Positions 51,799 through 61,538 of a stretch of DNA of 64,000 nt are shown piece by piece; within the stretch, counting starts at the first letter, position 1, and the number at the start of each line of letters is the position of its first letter. The DNA comes from Sphingobacteriales bacterium. Lineage in GTDB: Bacteria; Bacteroidota; Bacteroidia; Chitinophagales; Chitinophagaceae. The translations under genes were made by a program, and so were the position numbers. The notes beneath the pieces were generated by a model. That model was not told the origin of the DNA and made no database searches. It saw nothing but the letters and a program-made list of their open reading frames with translations. The DNA is taken from NCBI GenBank assembly GCA_024642285.1, contig JAHEBJ010000001.1, positions 124,001-188,000 on the forward strand. Reading direction: 5' to 3'.

Positions 51799-52554
51799 AT
51801 GATAGAAGGTATTTACCATTCATTAACGGAGCGTAAGCAACAACATAAGAAATCTTTTGCCGTATTGATTGACCCTGATAAGGTAAATAACAGCAATCTT
51901 GAACCCTTGGTTGAACTGGCTGTTGAAGCTAATGTTGATTATTTACTGGTTGGTGGCAGCCTGGTTATTTCCAACTATTTAGATGAATGTGTTCAGCTGA
52001 TAAAGCGCAGTTGCGATATTCCTGTCATTTTGTTCCCCGGCAGCCCTAATCAGGTGTGTAAATATGCTGATGCATTATTGTACCTGTCGCTCATCAGTGG
52101 CCGTAATGCTGATATGCTTATAGGGCAGCATGTAATATCTGCTCCGGTAGTAAAACAAAGCGGGCTCGAAATTCTTTCAACCGGGTATATGGTGGTTGAC
52201 GGTGGTGCGCCAACAACTGTTTCATACATTTCCAATGCAACGCCTTTACCTGCCGATAAAAATGAAATTGCCATGTGTACGGCTATGGCCGGCGAAATGC
52301 TGGGTATGAAATTGATTTATATGGATGCCGGCAGCGGTGCCAAACGTGCCATCAGCGAAGACATGATAAAACACGTGGCTGATGTAATTGACGTTCCACT
52401 TATTGTTGGTGGCGGCATCACTGAGCCTGAAAAAGCATACCTCAATTGTAAGGCCGGCGCCGATATAATTGTTGTAGGTAATGCCATTGAAAAAGATCCC
52501 AATCTCATCAGGGAAATGGCGGCAGCTGTTCATAGCGTGAAGGTGAAAGTATAA
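51799..52554 (+). CDS. Geranylgeranylglyceryl/heptaprenylglyceryl phosphate synthase family protein
   Basis: FAVLIDPDKV; YLLVGGSLV; ILFPGSPNQVCKYADALLYLSLISGRN; IYMDAGSGAKRAIS; IVGGGITEPEKA; start chosen at MIEGIYH. Confidence 0.93.
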   Translation: MIEGIYHSLTERKQQHKKSFAVLIDPDKVNNSNLEPLVELAVEANVDYLLVGGSLVISNYLDECVQLIKRSCDIPVILFPGSPNQVCKYADALLYLSLISGRNADMLIGQHVISAPVVKQSGLEILSTGYMVVDGGAPTTVSYISNATPLPADKNEIAMCTAMAGEMLGMKLIYMDAGSGAKRAISEDMIKHVADVIDVPLIVGGGITEPEKAYLNCKAGADIIVVGNAIEKDPNLIREMAAAVHSVKVKV

Positions 52555-52615
52555 TTGTTTACCTTAGGCAGAACAATTATCGAACTCATTCCGGTAAGTT
52601 CAAAAATTCTCAGCA

Positions 52616-53248
52616 ATGAAAAAGTTATTTTTTGCAATTATTGTTTTTGTACTGTTCAGTTCACTGAATCCTGCAAACAAAAAGCAATGGGTTTCTTTAT
52701 TCGACGGCAAATCATTAAATGGCTGGAAAGTGGGAGATAATGCAAAAACATTTTTTATTGAAGATGGTGCCATTGTAGCCAATGGCAATGTTGCTCATTT
52801 GTTTTATGACGGACCGGTACAAAATCATTCTTTTAAAAATTTTGAGTTTAAAGCTGATGTGATGACGAAGCCGGGTTCTAATTCGGGCATTTATTTTCAC
52901 ACAGTTTACCAGCAAAGTTCGTGGCCTCAAAAAGGTTATGAGGCACAGGTAAACAACAGCCAGGGCGATTGGCGGCGAACTGGCAGCTTGTACGCCATAC
53001 AGGATGTAAGGGAAGTGCATGTAAAAGATGACGAATGGTTTACTGAATACATAAAAGTTGAGGGAAAACATATTACTATTAAGATCAACGACAAAACAGT
53101 AGTTGATTATAACGAGCCGGAGAATGCGGAGCGCCCAAAAGGAATGGAAGGTCGTTTGCTCAGCTCCGGAACTTTTGCATTGCAGGGCCACGATCCTGGT
53201 AGCAAGGTTTATTTCAAGAATATTAAGGTGAAGGTGTTACCCGATTAG
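52616..53248 (+). CDS. DUF1080 (3-keto-disaccharide hydrolase-like) secreted protein
   Basis: WVSLFDGKSLNGWKVGDN...FKADVMTKPGSNSGIYFHT...GYEAQVNNSQGD. Confidence 0.92.
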   Translation: MKKLFFAIIVFVLFSSLNPANKKQWVSLFDGKSLNGWKVGDNAKTFFIEDGAIVANGNVAHLFYDGPVQNHSFKNFEFKADVMTKPGSNSGIYFHTVYQQSSWPQKGYEAQVNNSQGDWRRTGSLYAIQDVREVHVKDDEWFTEYIKVEGKHITIKINDKTVVDYNEPENAERPKGMEGRLLSSGTFALQGHDPGSKVYFKNIKVKVLPD

Positions 53249-53294
53249 AATTTTCTTTGAAACTTATATCTTTCTCCTTTGTCAACGGGAATTG

Positions 53295-53942
53295 CTAAAC
53301 AATTCGTTGATTTATTGCTTTGGCCACCATTTCTGTAAGAGAAGCAACATGTAATTTTTCGTAGATTTTTTTTACATGACTACGCACGGTTTCGTAACTG
53401 ATAGAAAGTTGATCTGCAATCATTTTATAACTTAATCCATTTACCAAACAGGCCAACACTTCTTTCTCCCTGTTGGTTAAATGATAATCGGGCGTTTCTC
53501 CCGGCATTACATGCTCGGGTATCTGTTGCATTTTGGTGAGCACTTTACGGGCTATGGAAGGCGACATAGGTGAACCTCCAAACTGGAGTTCTTTTATAGA
53601 TTCAATGAGTCTTGTATTGAGAAAGTTTTTCAAAATATATCCTGATGCACCTGCGCAAATAGAATCAAACACACGGTCATCGTCCTCAAAAACAGTCTGC
53701 ATGAGAATCAAAATTTGTGGAAATTCTTTTTTGATCAATTTTACAGCTTCAATGCCGCTCATCCCGGGCATTTCAATATCCATCAGCACTACATCGGGTT
53801 TGCAATCATTAATATCTTCAATGCAATGCAACACATGAGCAAAAGAGCCCACTACCTGAAAATCTTTTTCGGTTTTCAACAGCAGTGTGATGCTCTCCCT
53901 GATGTTCTTATTATCATCAAATATGGCAATGCGTAAACTCAT
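53295..53942 (-). CDS. LuxR/NarL-family response regulator
   Basis: REC domain VLMDIEMPGMSGIEAV; HTH LTNREKEVLACLVNGLSYKMIADQLSISYETVRSHVKKIYEKL. Confidence 0.96.
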   Translation of the reverse strand: MSLRIAIFDDNKNIRESITLLLKTEKDFQVVGSFAHVLHCIEDINDCKPDVVLMDIEMPGMSGIEAVKLIKKEFPQILILMQTVFEDDDRVFDSICAGASGYILKNFLNTRLIESIKELQFGGSPMSPSIARKVLTKMQQIPEHVMPGETPDYHLTNREKEVLACLVNGLSYKMIADQLSISYETVRSHVKKIYEKLHVASLTEMVAKAINQRIV

Positions 53943-53985
53943 CTGTACAAATTTCGGTAAAATAATCTCTCTAAAAATCCCCTAA

Positions 53986-56118
53986 TCAGGGGATGGGGAT
54001 GCCAAGCTTAATCTCTGTTCCTTTTCCAGGTTCGCTGCTGATCATTAAATTTCCTTTCATCTCATCCGCACGTGCCTGCATATTCCTGAGTCCGTTACCC
54101 GAAAGCGAAAGTTTGTTTTCTTTCATTTCATGCTGCAGGTCAAAACCAATGCCATCATCTTTTATTACCAACTCAATATGTTTTCCGGTATTGGTAATAA
54201 ACACGGTAATTACTGAACATCCGGAATATTTATAAGCATTATTTACGGCTTCTTTAAAGATGAAGTAAAAATTTTTTCTTTTTTCCATGCCCAGGTTGGT
54301 TGTAAAAATTGATGGGTCATAATTACATGCAAAACTGATATTTCGTATTGCCAGTAATGGTCTTGCAAACGATTCCATCCGCTGAATTATCTTTTCCATA
54401 CTGTCGTTGCGTGGATTGATGGCCCAGACCGTATCGTTCATTTCGGCCACCATATCGCCGGAAGTGATGTTTATCTTTTCAAGTATATCCTGTAATTCTT
54501 CTTTATTGTTGTCTTCATTTTGCATCTGCGCCACTTTACTGAAAACCGAAATGCTGCTGAGTGTGGAGCCTACGTTATCATGCAGATCCTGGCTGATCAG
54601 CAATCTTTCCCGGAGCATCCTTTGCTCTGATTTCATCAGGCTTCTCCTGCGGTACCGGTAAAAACCATAGCCACTAAGCAGCAAAACTGCCACAATTAAA
54701 CCATAGGCAAATTTCTTTTGCTGGTTTTGCTTTTCGGCAGTGATGGTTTTTAATTCATTTTCCGCCGAAAGCAGTTTTAACTCCTGCTCTTTTTTTTCAA
54801 ACTCAAACTGCGTTTTGTAAAGCTCTACCTTTCTTGATTCTTCAGCATTAAATACACTGTCGCGGTATACAATGTACAGCTTATAATTTGCAAACGCTTT
54901 TTCGTAATTTCCTTCCAGGCTGTCAATATGAGATAAATGCCGGTATGCTATACCAATATATTCCTTTACTCCCAGTTGCTGTAATGTTTGCAATCCTGCC
55001 TGCAGGTATCTTTTTGCATCCTGAATTTTATTCAGTTTAATATATATTGACCCGATATAAATTTTTTGTTCCGCTGTAGCATGTATTTCATTCTGTTGCT
55101 CCCATTTTCTCAATGAGATAAAATTATTCTCCAACGATCGTTGATACATGTTTGCCGCAGCCTGTTTATTACCGGCCTGCAATGCGGAATCTCCTATATA
55201 GTCAAAAGCATTTGCAAGGCAGGCATATGCCCATGGTGTACCCCAACCAGGAGCACCAGGTTCCTCATAAATTTTAATTGATTCATAAAAATATTTCAAA
55301 GCTTCAGCGTACCTGCCAGATTTTAAAAAATAGTCACCGATGGTATTGTTATTTTGTGCACAGGCAAACTTATCTCCCAGTTCAAGGTTAATTTTCCTGG
55401 CCGATAAAACGTTTTTCAACCCCAAAGAGTCATCATTTAAATCCCAAAACGTTATGCCAATGCTATGAAGTGCTGCAGCCACCCCTTTTCTATCTTTCAG
55501 TTCTTCCGAATATTTTAAAGCTTTAAAGTGGTAATCAATGCACTCTGATAAATTCCCCAGGTAAGAAGCGCATTCTCCCATTTTGTTGTAGATATAGGGC
55601 ATCCTTGTTTTATTGCCTGTTTCTTCCAGGATTGCAATAGTCTTCTTGTAATAGTTAATTGATTCGGGGTAATTTGCTTGCCGGAAAAAAATGGCAGCTA
55701 TAAGGTTTAAGCACTTTCCAAAATTTTCTTTATCCCCTTCTTCCTCTAGGATAGCTGAAGCAGTGAAAATATCTTTTTTTGCTTCGGTATAATTTGTTTG
55801 TAAAAAATAATGAAGACTAATGAGATAATGCGAAAGCCCTATGCCTCTTTTATAATTTATTTTCAGGGAAAGAGATAAGGCCTCTGATCCATATTTCAGA
55901 ATTTCATCATTAAGTTTAAATTGTTCCAGCAATAAACCCAGTTCAAAGAGTTGATTTGCTTTACCTCTATCCTCACCGGACTCATTAATAATAATAAGGA
56001 GACTGTCAATTCTTTTGTTCTGTAAATGATTTGCCTTGGCTGTTGGTTTCTGCGCAAAAATCAGCAATGGAGAAAAGTAAATTAATATGTGCAACAGCAA
56101 TGATCTCACCACATGCAT
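53986..56118 (-). CDS. Sensor histidine kinase with TPR sensor region (HisKA_3 type)
   Basis: Start trimmed from ORF start 56274 to MHVVRSLLLHILIYFSPLLIFAQ; TPR array; ISQDLHDNVGSTLSSISVFSKVAQ; ATPase GIGFDL...SLSGNGLRNMQARA. Confidence 0.92.
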   Translation of the reverse strand: MHVVRSLLLHILIYFSPLLIFAQKPTAKANHLQNKRIDSLLIIINESGEDRGKANQLFELGLLLEQFKLNDEILKYGSEALSLSLKINYKRGIGLSHYLISLHYFLQTNYTEAKKDIFTASAILEEEGDKENFGKCLNLIAAIFFRQANYPESINYYKKTIAILEETGNKTRMPYIYNKMGECASYLGNLSECIDYHFKALKYSEELKDRKGVAAALHSIGITFWDLNDDSLGLKNVLSARKINLELGDKFACAQNNNTIGDYFLKSGRYAEALKYFYESIKIYEEPGAPGWGTPWAYACLANAFDYIGDSALQAGNKQAAANMYQRSLENNFISLRKWEQQNEIHATAEQKIYIGSIYIKLNKIQDAKRYLQAGLQTLQQLGVKEYIGIAYRHLSHIDSLEGNYEKAFANYKLYIVYRDSVFNAEESRKVELYKTQFEFEKKEQELKLLSAENELKTITAEKQNQQKKFAYGLIVAVLLLSGYGFYRYRRRSLMKSEQRMLRERLLISQDLHDNVGSTLSSISVFSKVAQMQNEDNNKEELQDILEKINITSGDMVAEMNDTVWAINPRNDSMEKIIQRMESFARPLLAIRNISFACNYDPSIFTTNLGMEKRKNFYFIFKEAVNNAYKYSGCSVITVFITNTGKHIELVIKDDGIGFDLQHEMKENKLSLSGNGLRNMQARADEMKGNLMISSEPGKGTEIKLGIPIP

Positions 56119-56142
56119 ATTTTTTACTAAAGTAATATATTT

Positions 56143-56167
56143 AATCCCGGCCATACTGGCCGGGATT
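56143..56167 (-). terminator. Terminator-like perfect hairpin between gene 56243-56761 and the kinase
   Basis: AATCCCGGCCA-TAC-TGGCCGGGATT perfect 11-bp arms; no strong T-run. Confidence 0.5.
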
Positions 56168-56242
56168 GATATTCTTTTTAAATGACTTTGGCATTGGTAT
56201 GAGAACAACATCAGAGCCATTGCCGGGTTAATACAAGACTGG

Positions 56243-56761
56243 TTAATTTGTAACGGATATTTTTCTTGTTGCATAGTAATCGCCTGCTTTCATTTTAAGT
56301 AAATAAATTCCGGGGTTTACATTGCTGGCATCCCAGGTTACTTCATTGCTTTTTTCTTTAAAGCTGTTATTGGCAACAGAAGCCACAAATCTGCCCGTTA
56401 CATCAAAAACCTGCAGGTTAACTTCGGTTTGTTTTGAAAGATCGAAAGAAATATGAACTGCCTTTGAATCAGCATGGATATCCTTCAACTTGGTTTGGGA
56501 AATGCCTTGTTCTTTGTTGTTAATTAACCATCCGCCGCCGCAACAAAGTTTGCCTAAGTCAGCACATTGGCCAATATACCAGCCCATATTGATATAAGCC
56601 TGTACCTCGCTTTGATCCACACATTGTTTTTGGCATAAGCAACCACACTTTCCTTTTCCCCCTTTTGACATCAACACTTTACCATGACAATTTTGTGCAG
56701 CGGCAAACTGATTCATAACACTTAATGAAAGTACTATGATTATTATTTTAAGTGATCTCAT
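56243..56761 (-). CDS. Small secreted Cys-rich protein with T9SS C-terminal sorting domain
   Basis: Signal peptide; 8 Cys in NCHGK...CGCLCQKQC...GQCADLGKLCCGGG; C-terminal NPGIYLLKMKAGDYYATRKISVTN. Confidence 0.8.
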   Translation of the reverse strand: MRSLKIIIIVLSLSVMNQFAAAQNCHGKVLMSKGGKGKCGCLCQKQCVDQSEVQAYINMGWYIGQCADLGKLCCGGGWLINNKEQGISQTKLKDIHADSKAVHISFDLSKQTEVNLQVFDVTGRFVASVANNSFKEKSNEVTWDASNVNPGIYLLKMKAGDYYATRKISVTN

Positions 56762-56784
56762 TTTTTTTATTTTAAAGATTAAAC

Positions 56785-57372
56785 TTAATAAGTGATTGTA
56801 CCTGCGGCTTCAAAACTAAACGTGCCGGTAATAAAGTCAACCGGTCCGTTAATGGTAAATGATCCGGAAGCGCCATTAAATCTTCCTGTTCCACCGGTTA
56901 TAGTCCAGGTGCCTGTTATGGTACCTGTTGTGCTTGTTTGTGTAAGAAAACCCGAAGCATCAATAATATCACTTCCGGTATAATAGATCAGGTCGCCATT
57001 GGAAGCAGCAAGCTGTCCGCTTACTGTTGTAGTAAGCAGCATGGTTGTAAAGCTAAGGTTGCAGGTAACATCCTGTCCTCGGCTTGATGATGCTATCAAA
57101 GTACCTAAATGAGTGGCATTGCCATGCAAAAAATACCCGGGGTTAGCAAATCCGGGCAGGTCGCCGGAGCATGCAGTTGGCGGAATGGCAGGGTTGGTAT
57201 CAACTGTAGAGAAAAGGCTTGCTTTGAACGGCCTTGTTACCAGTGAGTTTTGGTTTTCTTTTATCATGGCTGACCCAGACTGTTCAGAGCCGGAGATCTT
57301 AAGATCATCGACATCTTTACGGCATGAACCAAGCAGCAAAACGGCAGCAATCAGTATTGATAAATTTTTCAT
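56785..57372 (-). CDS. Hypothetical lipoprotein
   Basis: Lipobox LLGSCRKD; repetitive GTITGTWTITGGTGRFNGASGSFTINGPVDFITGTFSFEAAGTI. Confidence 0.65.
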   Translation of the reverse strand: MKNLSILIAAVLLLGSCRKDVDDLKISGSEQSGSAMIKENQNSLVTRPFKASLFSTVDTNPAIPPTACSGDLPGFANPGYFLHGNATHLGTLIASSSRGQDVTCNLSFTTMLLTTTVSGQLAASNGDLIYYTGSDIIDASGFLTQTSTTGTITGTWTITGGTGRFNGASGSFTINGPVDFITGTFSFEAAGTITY

Positions 57373-57745
57373 AATCGTTTTTTTTAAATGGTAAATATTT
57401 TTATCGATGTAAAACTACTATGCACAAAACCCTGCCACAATCCCCTAACCTGTGGAAATGTTATCCCCGATAATGGGGAGCTATTGCAGTATTAGATCAG
57501 CTGTATTGAAATAGATAATAGATGGGATTTTGGAGCTTCCTGCTTTGCAGGAACGGAATTAAAAGCAGGATTTTAAATTTCAGTTTGAATGTGAACCGCT
57601 GCTCAGGACCTCTTGAGTTTCGATTAATAAAGCGGCTCAGGAATTTTGAAATGGAAGCTTACTTATGTAATGATTTTTATCTAACAGGTTATGTTCACTT
57701 CAGTATCAGCCATTGCTTTAATTCTGTCATAAACCTTTTGAATAC

Positions 57746-58219
57746 TCAATCAATGGGTTCCCACAATTCAACTTTGTTTCCTTCCGGGTCAAGTATATGA
57801 ATAAATTTACCGTAGTCATAGGTTTCTAATTTGTCTACAATGGTTACGCCGTTCTTTTTTAATTCTTCAACAAGTGCTTCCAGGTTTTCTACCCGATAGT
57901 TTATCATAAAATCTTTTGCAGAAGGCTCAAAGTATTTTGTTGTTTCTTTAAAAGGCGTCCATTGTGTTTGCGCTTTTTTTGTGCTGTCGAATCCTTCAAA
58001 CCACTCAAAAGTTGCGCCATAGGGGTTGGTGGTTAAACCCAGGTTTTTTTGATACCATTCAGTTATTATTTTGGGGTCTTTGCATTTGAAGAAAACGCCG
58101 CCGATACCTGTAACTTTTTTCATTGTATTAATTTTATTGGTGGTAGTAATTGATTTAAAAGCAAAGCCGAGGCAAAATGTTGCAACAAGTGTCAGCGTTA
58201 TTACAAATGGTTTTTTCAT
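57746..58219 (-). CDS. VOC (glyoxalase/bleomycin resistance-like) family protein
   Basis: GGVFFKCKDPKIITEWYQKNLGL...ILDPEGNKVELWEP. Confidence 0.9.
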   Translation of the reverse strand: MKKPFVITLTLVATFCLGFAFKSITTTNKINTMKKVTGIGGVFFKCKDPKIITEWYQKNLGLTTNPYGATFEWFEGFDSTKKAQTQWTPFKETTKYFEPSAKDFMINYRVENLEALVEELKKNGVTIVDKLETYDYGKFIHILDPEGNKVELWEPID

Positions 58220-58318
58220 GTTATTAAAATTGATTTGAAATGAATGCTTCCTTAATCGCCTGCTCCTGCCTGGTTTTTTATTAATGTAAGTATTAAGACC
58301 TTAGGCTGTATTCTGCAT

Positions 58319-58870
58319 TTATTGTTTCTCAAACCTGCTGAAATACATATACCAGTTCCATTCCCAGTTTTTCCCATTGTCTTCAGAAAAAGCCTGGCTC
58401 CAAATTGGATGCTCTTGGTCTCTTACATCCCAACGAAAGACAACCAATATTGGTTTACCGTTAAAATTGTCCTTAGTAAAAAAGTATGCAATATTATTTT
58501 CAAAAGATCCAAAAACAGGCGGTTGTAATATACCTTCATTTGAGTCGGCCCAATAAATTGCCCACAATCTGGTTTTGGGGTTGAAAAGCCTCACAGACAT
58601 TCCTTCAAAAGGTTTCCCGTCAAATGTTGCAAGGAAGTTGTCAATATTGCCAATGCCATTTAATACCCGGTACATTTCCTGGGTCGATTCAAAGGCTGTC
58701 CATTCTGTGCAGTTGCTTAGCCTGCTTTTTAATTTTCTGTTTTGCAGTTTCCACTTTCCTTCATAAAAATCAAAGTCCTGTGCAGAGGATGTTGCCGAAG
58801 CTGTAATTATCAGTTCTCCATTTGCATCAAATTTTACAGCTGGAATTTCTATGGTATCGTTTTTCGTCAT
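58319..58870 (-). CDS. Hypothetical DUF1579-like protein
   Basis: DFDFYEGKWKLQNRKLKSRLSNCTEWTAFESTQEMYRVLNGIGNID. Confidence 0.6.
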   Translation of the reverse strand: MTKNDTIEIPAVKFDANGELIITASATSSAQDFDFYEGKWKLQNRKLKSRLSNCTEWTAFESTQEMYRVLNGIGNIDNFLATFDGKPFEGMSVRLFNPKTRLWAIYWADSNEGILQPPVFGSFENNIAYFFTKDNFNGKPILVVFRWDVRDQEHPIWSQAFSEDNGKNWEWNWYMYFSRFEKQ

Positions 58871-58999
58871 ATTATTTATTTAAGAGTCGTCCGTAGATCA
58901 AGATGATATGAGTTGTGTCACTAAAATTCAAAGTCTGAAATGATGAACCTTACTGGTGGCGGAGCCCACAGAACCTTCCTGCCTTAAACAAAAACTGAT

Positions 59000-59012
59000 G
59001 TTATGCACAGTC
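59000..59012. repeat. Cassette-terminus-like core, distal end of homocysteine methyltransferase unit
   Basis: GTTATGCACAGTC; complementary (10/13) to AATTGTGCACAAC at 59987-59999. Confidence 0.5.
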
Positions 59013-59022
59013 ATTTTTGATG

Positions 59023-59973
59023 TCAGGTAGCCATGACCTGACTTGCAATTTCAAGGACGTGTTCTTCGTCGGTGCCGCAACAGCCGCCAAATACGTTTAG
59101 CTGATTAAATATTTCCTTCAGCTTCTTATTCTCTCTACCTAATTCCTGTGGGTTTCCCCTGTCTAATTCTGTTGCGTTATCCAACTCAGCATGACTTTTA
59201 CAAGAAGCATTTGCCCTAATTCCCTTTATTCGCTTGGTCCACTGCTCCTTTATTCCGTTTTGCAATTCATTTATAAAGTGTTTTGGATGGGCGCAATTAA
59301 TCATAAAATATATCGGAGGTTCTTTTACACTTTCGTCAACTTGTTCAATTGCTTCTTTTAAATTTATTCCTGCTGGCAGTTTGCCATTGGTTTCAACTGT
59401 AAAAGAAATGACAACAGGAAGATTTAAGGTATTAGCAGCTCGTACAATGCCAATTGCTTCCTCTACATAATTCATCGTAATTGCTGACACCATATCAACT
59501 TGTGCACCTGCAAAAACTTCTATTTGCTTCAAATGATATTCTTGCGCTTCATCAACAGTCATTTTATTTTCAGGTTTATACCCATCGCCACGAGGACCAA
59601 CGCAGCCACTTATAACAATAGCAGGTAAAGCATCTTCAAATTCATCTTTCAAATCAACCAAAAGCTGAACTGCTTTTTCATTGACTGTTAATATTGCTGA
59701 CTTTGGGTAGCCAATTTTTTCAATCCAATCAGTGTTCGCCCGCCAGGTAGGGCTTTCCAAAATGAAACCTGCTTTTGAATCTTTTGCAATATTCAAATAC
59801 CGTCGATAATAATCCCTAAGTGCATTATAACCTTTTTCATTTTTTAGTAAATCAAAAGCAGCAAAATGCGGAAGTTCATAGCCTTCAAGGAAAACAAGCG
59901 TCGTTTCTAGTCCGCCGTCAGTTAAAAACAAATCAGCAGATAAATTCGGTAGAATGGTTTTACTATTTGCCAT
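59023..59973 (-). CDS. Homocysteine S-methyltransferase family protein
   Basis: FLTDGGLETTLVFLEGYELPHFAAFDLL; ISGCVGPRGDGY; FGGCCGTDEEHV Zn ligands; start trimmed from ORF start 60087. Confidence 0.93.
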   Translation of the reverse strand: MANSKTILPNLSADLFLTDGGLETTLVFLEGYELPHFAAFDLLKNEKGYNALRDYYRRYLNIAKDSKAGFILESPTWRANTDWIEKIGYPKSAILTVNEKAVQLLVDLKDEFEDALPAIVISGCVGPRGDGYKPENKMTVDEAQEYHLKQIEVFAGAQVDMVSAITMNYVEEAIGIVRAANTLNLPVVISFTVETNGKLPAGINLKEAIEQVDESVKEPPIYFMINCAHPKHFINELQNGIKEQWTKRIKGIRANASCKSHAELDNATELDRGNPQELGRENKKLKEIFNQLNVFGGCCGTDEEHVLEIASQVMAT

Positions 59974-59986
59974 AGTGATGTTTTTT

Positions 59987-59999
59987 AATTGTGCACAAC
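59987..59999. repeat. Cassette-terminus-like core, proximal end of homocysteine methyltransferase unit
   Basis: AATTGTGCACAAC; reverse complement GTTGTGCACAATT. Confidence 0.5.
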
Positions 60000-60016
60000 G
60001 GGCGGGGCTTTGTGCT

Positions 60017-60042
60017 GGGCTGGACGTTAAAACGTCCAGCCC
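60017..60042. repeat. Perfect stem-loop in spacer
   Basis: GGGCTGGACGTT-AA-AACGTCCAGCCC. Confidence 0.85.
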
Positions 60043-60045
60043 CGG

Positions 60046-60108
60046 AACCGCTGCTGATTGAAAATATGAGTTTGAAGTTAACAACAAAAAGCTAAATAGG
60101 CATTCGTC
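60046..60108. repeat. Conserved intergenic block, copy A
   Basis: AACCGCTGCTGATTGAAAATATGAGTTTGAAGTTAACAACAAAA...ATTCGTC. Confidence 0.75.
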
Positions 60109-60132
60109 AAGCCCCGATATGATGCACAGTAG

Positions 60133-60156
60133 AACCTGCCTGCCGGCAGGCAGGTT
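60133..60156. repeat. Palindromic intergenic repeat copy 1 (perfect 24-bp palindrome)
   Basis: AACCTGCCTGCCGGCAGGCAGGTT. Confidence 0.9.
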
Positions 60157-60220
60157 ACCGCTGCTGATGAAAACCAGGCCATGCCCGTATATTGGTAAAC
60201 CAATGTTGGCTGAAGCCTTT

Positions 60221-60619
60221 TTAAGTCATTAATTTAATATCAAGCCCTTTCCTCAATGTGTTTTGAATTTCTGCAACTTTGTCCGTATGCTTGATTAATT
60301 TTTCAATATCTGATTTGGGAGAGTCAGATATTACACTTGTTTTATACATAAAATTAGTTCCAGCTTCACCTTCGGCCCCAAATTCACCAGTAACTTCAAC
60401 TTCAACACCTGATATTTTTATATTCATTTTGTCTGCTTCCCGATATAAGTCATTACAAAAGCAAGTTGCTAAAGAAAGTAATAAAAGTTCTCCACCATTT
60501 ATAGAAGAACCAAATCCTGAATGTTTAGCTGAAATATGCATTTCCTTAGCAGATTCATTAGTCGTTACAAAAATTTCATGGTGCTTGAATTTACTTTTTA
60601 TTGTAGCAGATATTTTCAT
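60221..60619 (-). CDS. OsmC-like family protein
   Basis: GGELLLLSLATCFCNDLYREADKMNIKISGVEVEVTGEF. Confidence 0.92.
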   Translation of the reverse strand: MKISATIKSKFKHHEIFVTTNESAKEMHISAKHSGFGSSINGGELLLLSLATCFCNDLYREADKMNIKISGVEVEVTGEFGAEGEAGTNFMYKTSVISDSPKSDIEKLIKHTDKVAEIQNTLRKGLDIKLMT

Positions 60620-60691
60620 AACTATTAATTTGTAGATAAAGTTTCAGTAAGCATAGCAGCAAACTGATTTTTGGCGGTTCGTTGTTCCATT

Positions 60692-61393
60692 TTACACTAG
60701 TTGGGGATTTAGTTGAGTTCTTTTAATGCCTTTTATTAGTAAATAAAAGCAAAAAATCCATTCTCCAAGTGCACAAGGAATAAGGATTGCTGGATATACC
60801 ATGTTTACAAAGTTTGGAACAAGAAACCAAACAATGCTGTTGAAAATATAGCATACACCTCCAATAAGTAGCAGAATTCCCAGCCATTTTGGAAAAATGA
60901 CTGATAAAACGATTAAACGACAAAGAACAAGTAAGTGGAAGCCAAAAAACAAAAGACTAATATTATATCCTGTCCCGTGCAACTTAATTGTCAATAAAGC
61001 CAAAGCGTTGAGTTGGTCGGTATTGAATACGGTAAGGAAATCAGCTTCTTTTAAAAAGGATAATGCTGCAAAATGAGTCAAGGCAACAACGCTTAAAATA
61101 GTAATGCTGGCAAACCTGAGTAAAGTAGAAAGTATAGATAGAGGTCTGTTAGTTTCCTTCAATAAAATGAAAAGGATTGAGGTTACGCCTACATCACACA
61201 GTAACATGAATAATTCACTTACAAAACCAAACCGGTACCAGAATTCAGAAGACAAAATGTTCTTTGCAGTAACAGTTGCATTATTATAGTCAACCAAACT
61301 GTCACGAACAAAGATTTGAGCAATGAGTCCCAAAATTATTATTAATAAATAGAGGAGACCTCCAATTCTTGCGATAGTAAATTTTTGATACAT
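60692..61393 (-). CDS. DUF4386-like multi-pass membrane protein
   Basis: KFTIARIGGLLYLLIIILGLIAQIFVRDSLV...; start trimmed to MYQKFT from ORF start 61417. Confidence 0.75.
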   Translation of the reverse strand: MYQKFTIARIGGLLYLLIIILGLIAQIFVRDSLVDYNNATVTAKNILSSEFWYRFGFVSELFMLLCDVGVTSILFILLKETNRPLSILSTLLRFASITILSVVALTHFAALSFLKEADFLTVFNTDQLNALALLTIKLHGTGYNISLLFFGFHLLVLCRLIVLSVIFPKWLGILLLIGGVCYIFNSIVWFLVPNFVNMVYPAILIPCALGEWIFCFYLLIKGIKRTQLNPQLV

Positions 61394-61459
61394 TGTCGTT
61401 TTTTCTACAAAACGCATAACAGGAAATTTTGTTACAATCTAATAGTGGATCCGCTGCCC

Positions 61460-61480
61460 AACCTGCCTACTGGCAGGCAG
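61460..61480. repeat. Palindromic intergenic repeat copy 2
   Basis: AACCTGCCTACTGGCAGGCAG. Confidence 0.85.
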
Positions 61481-61538
61481 ATGTACTTACTAAAGTACAG
61501 AATATATTGTGTTGATGAGTAGTATTCCGTCGAACCCG

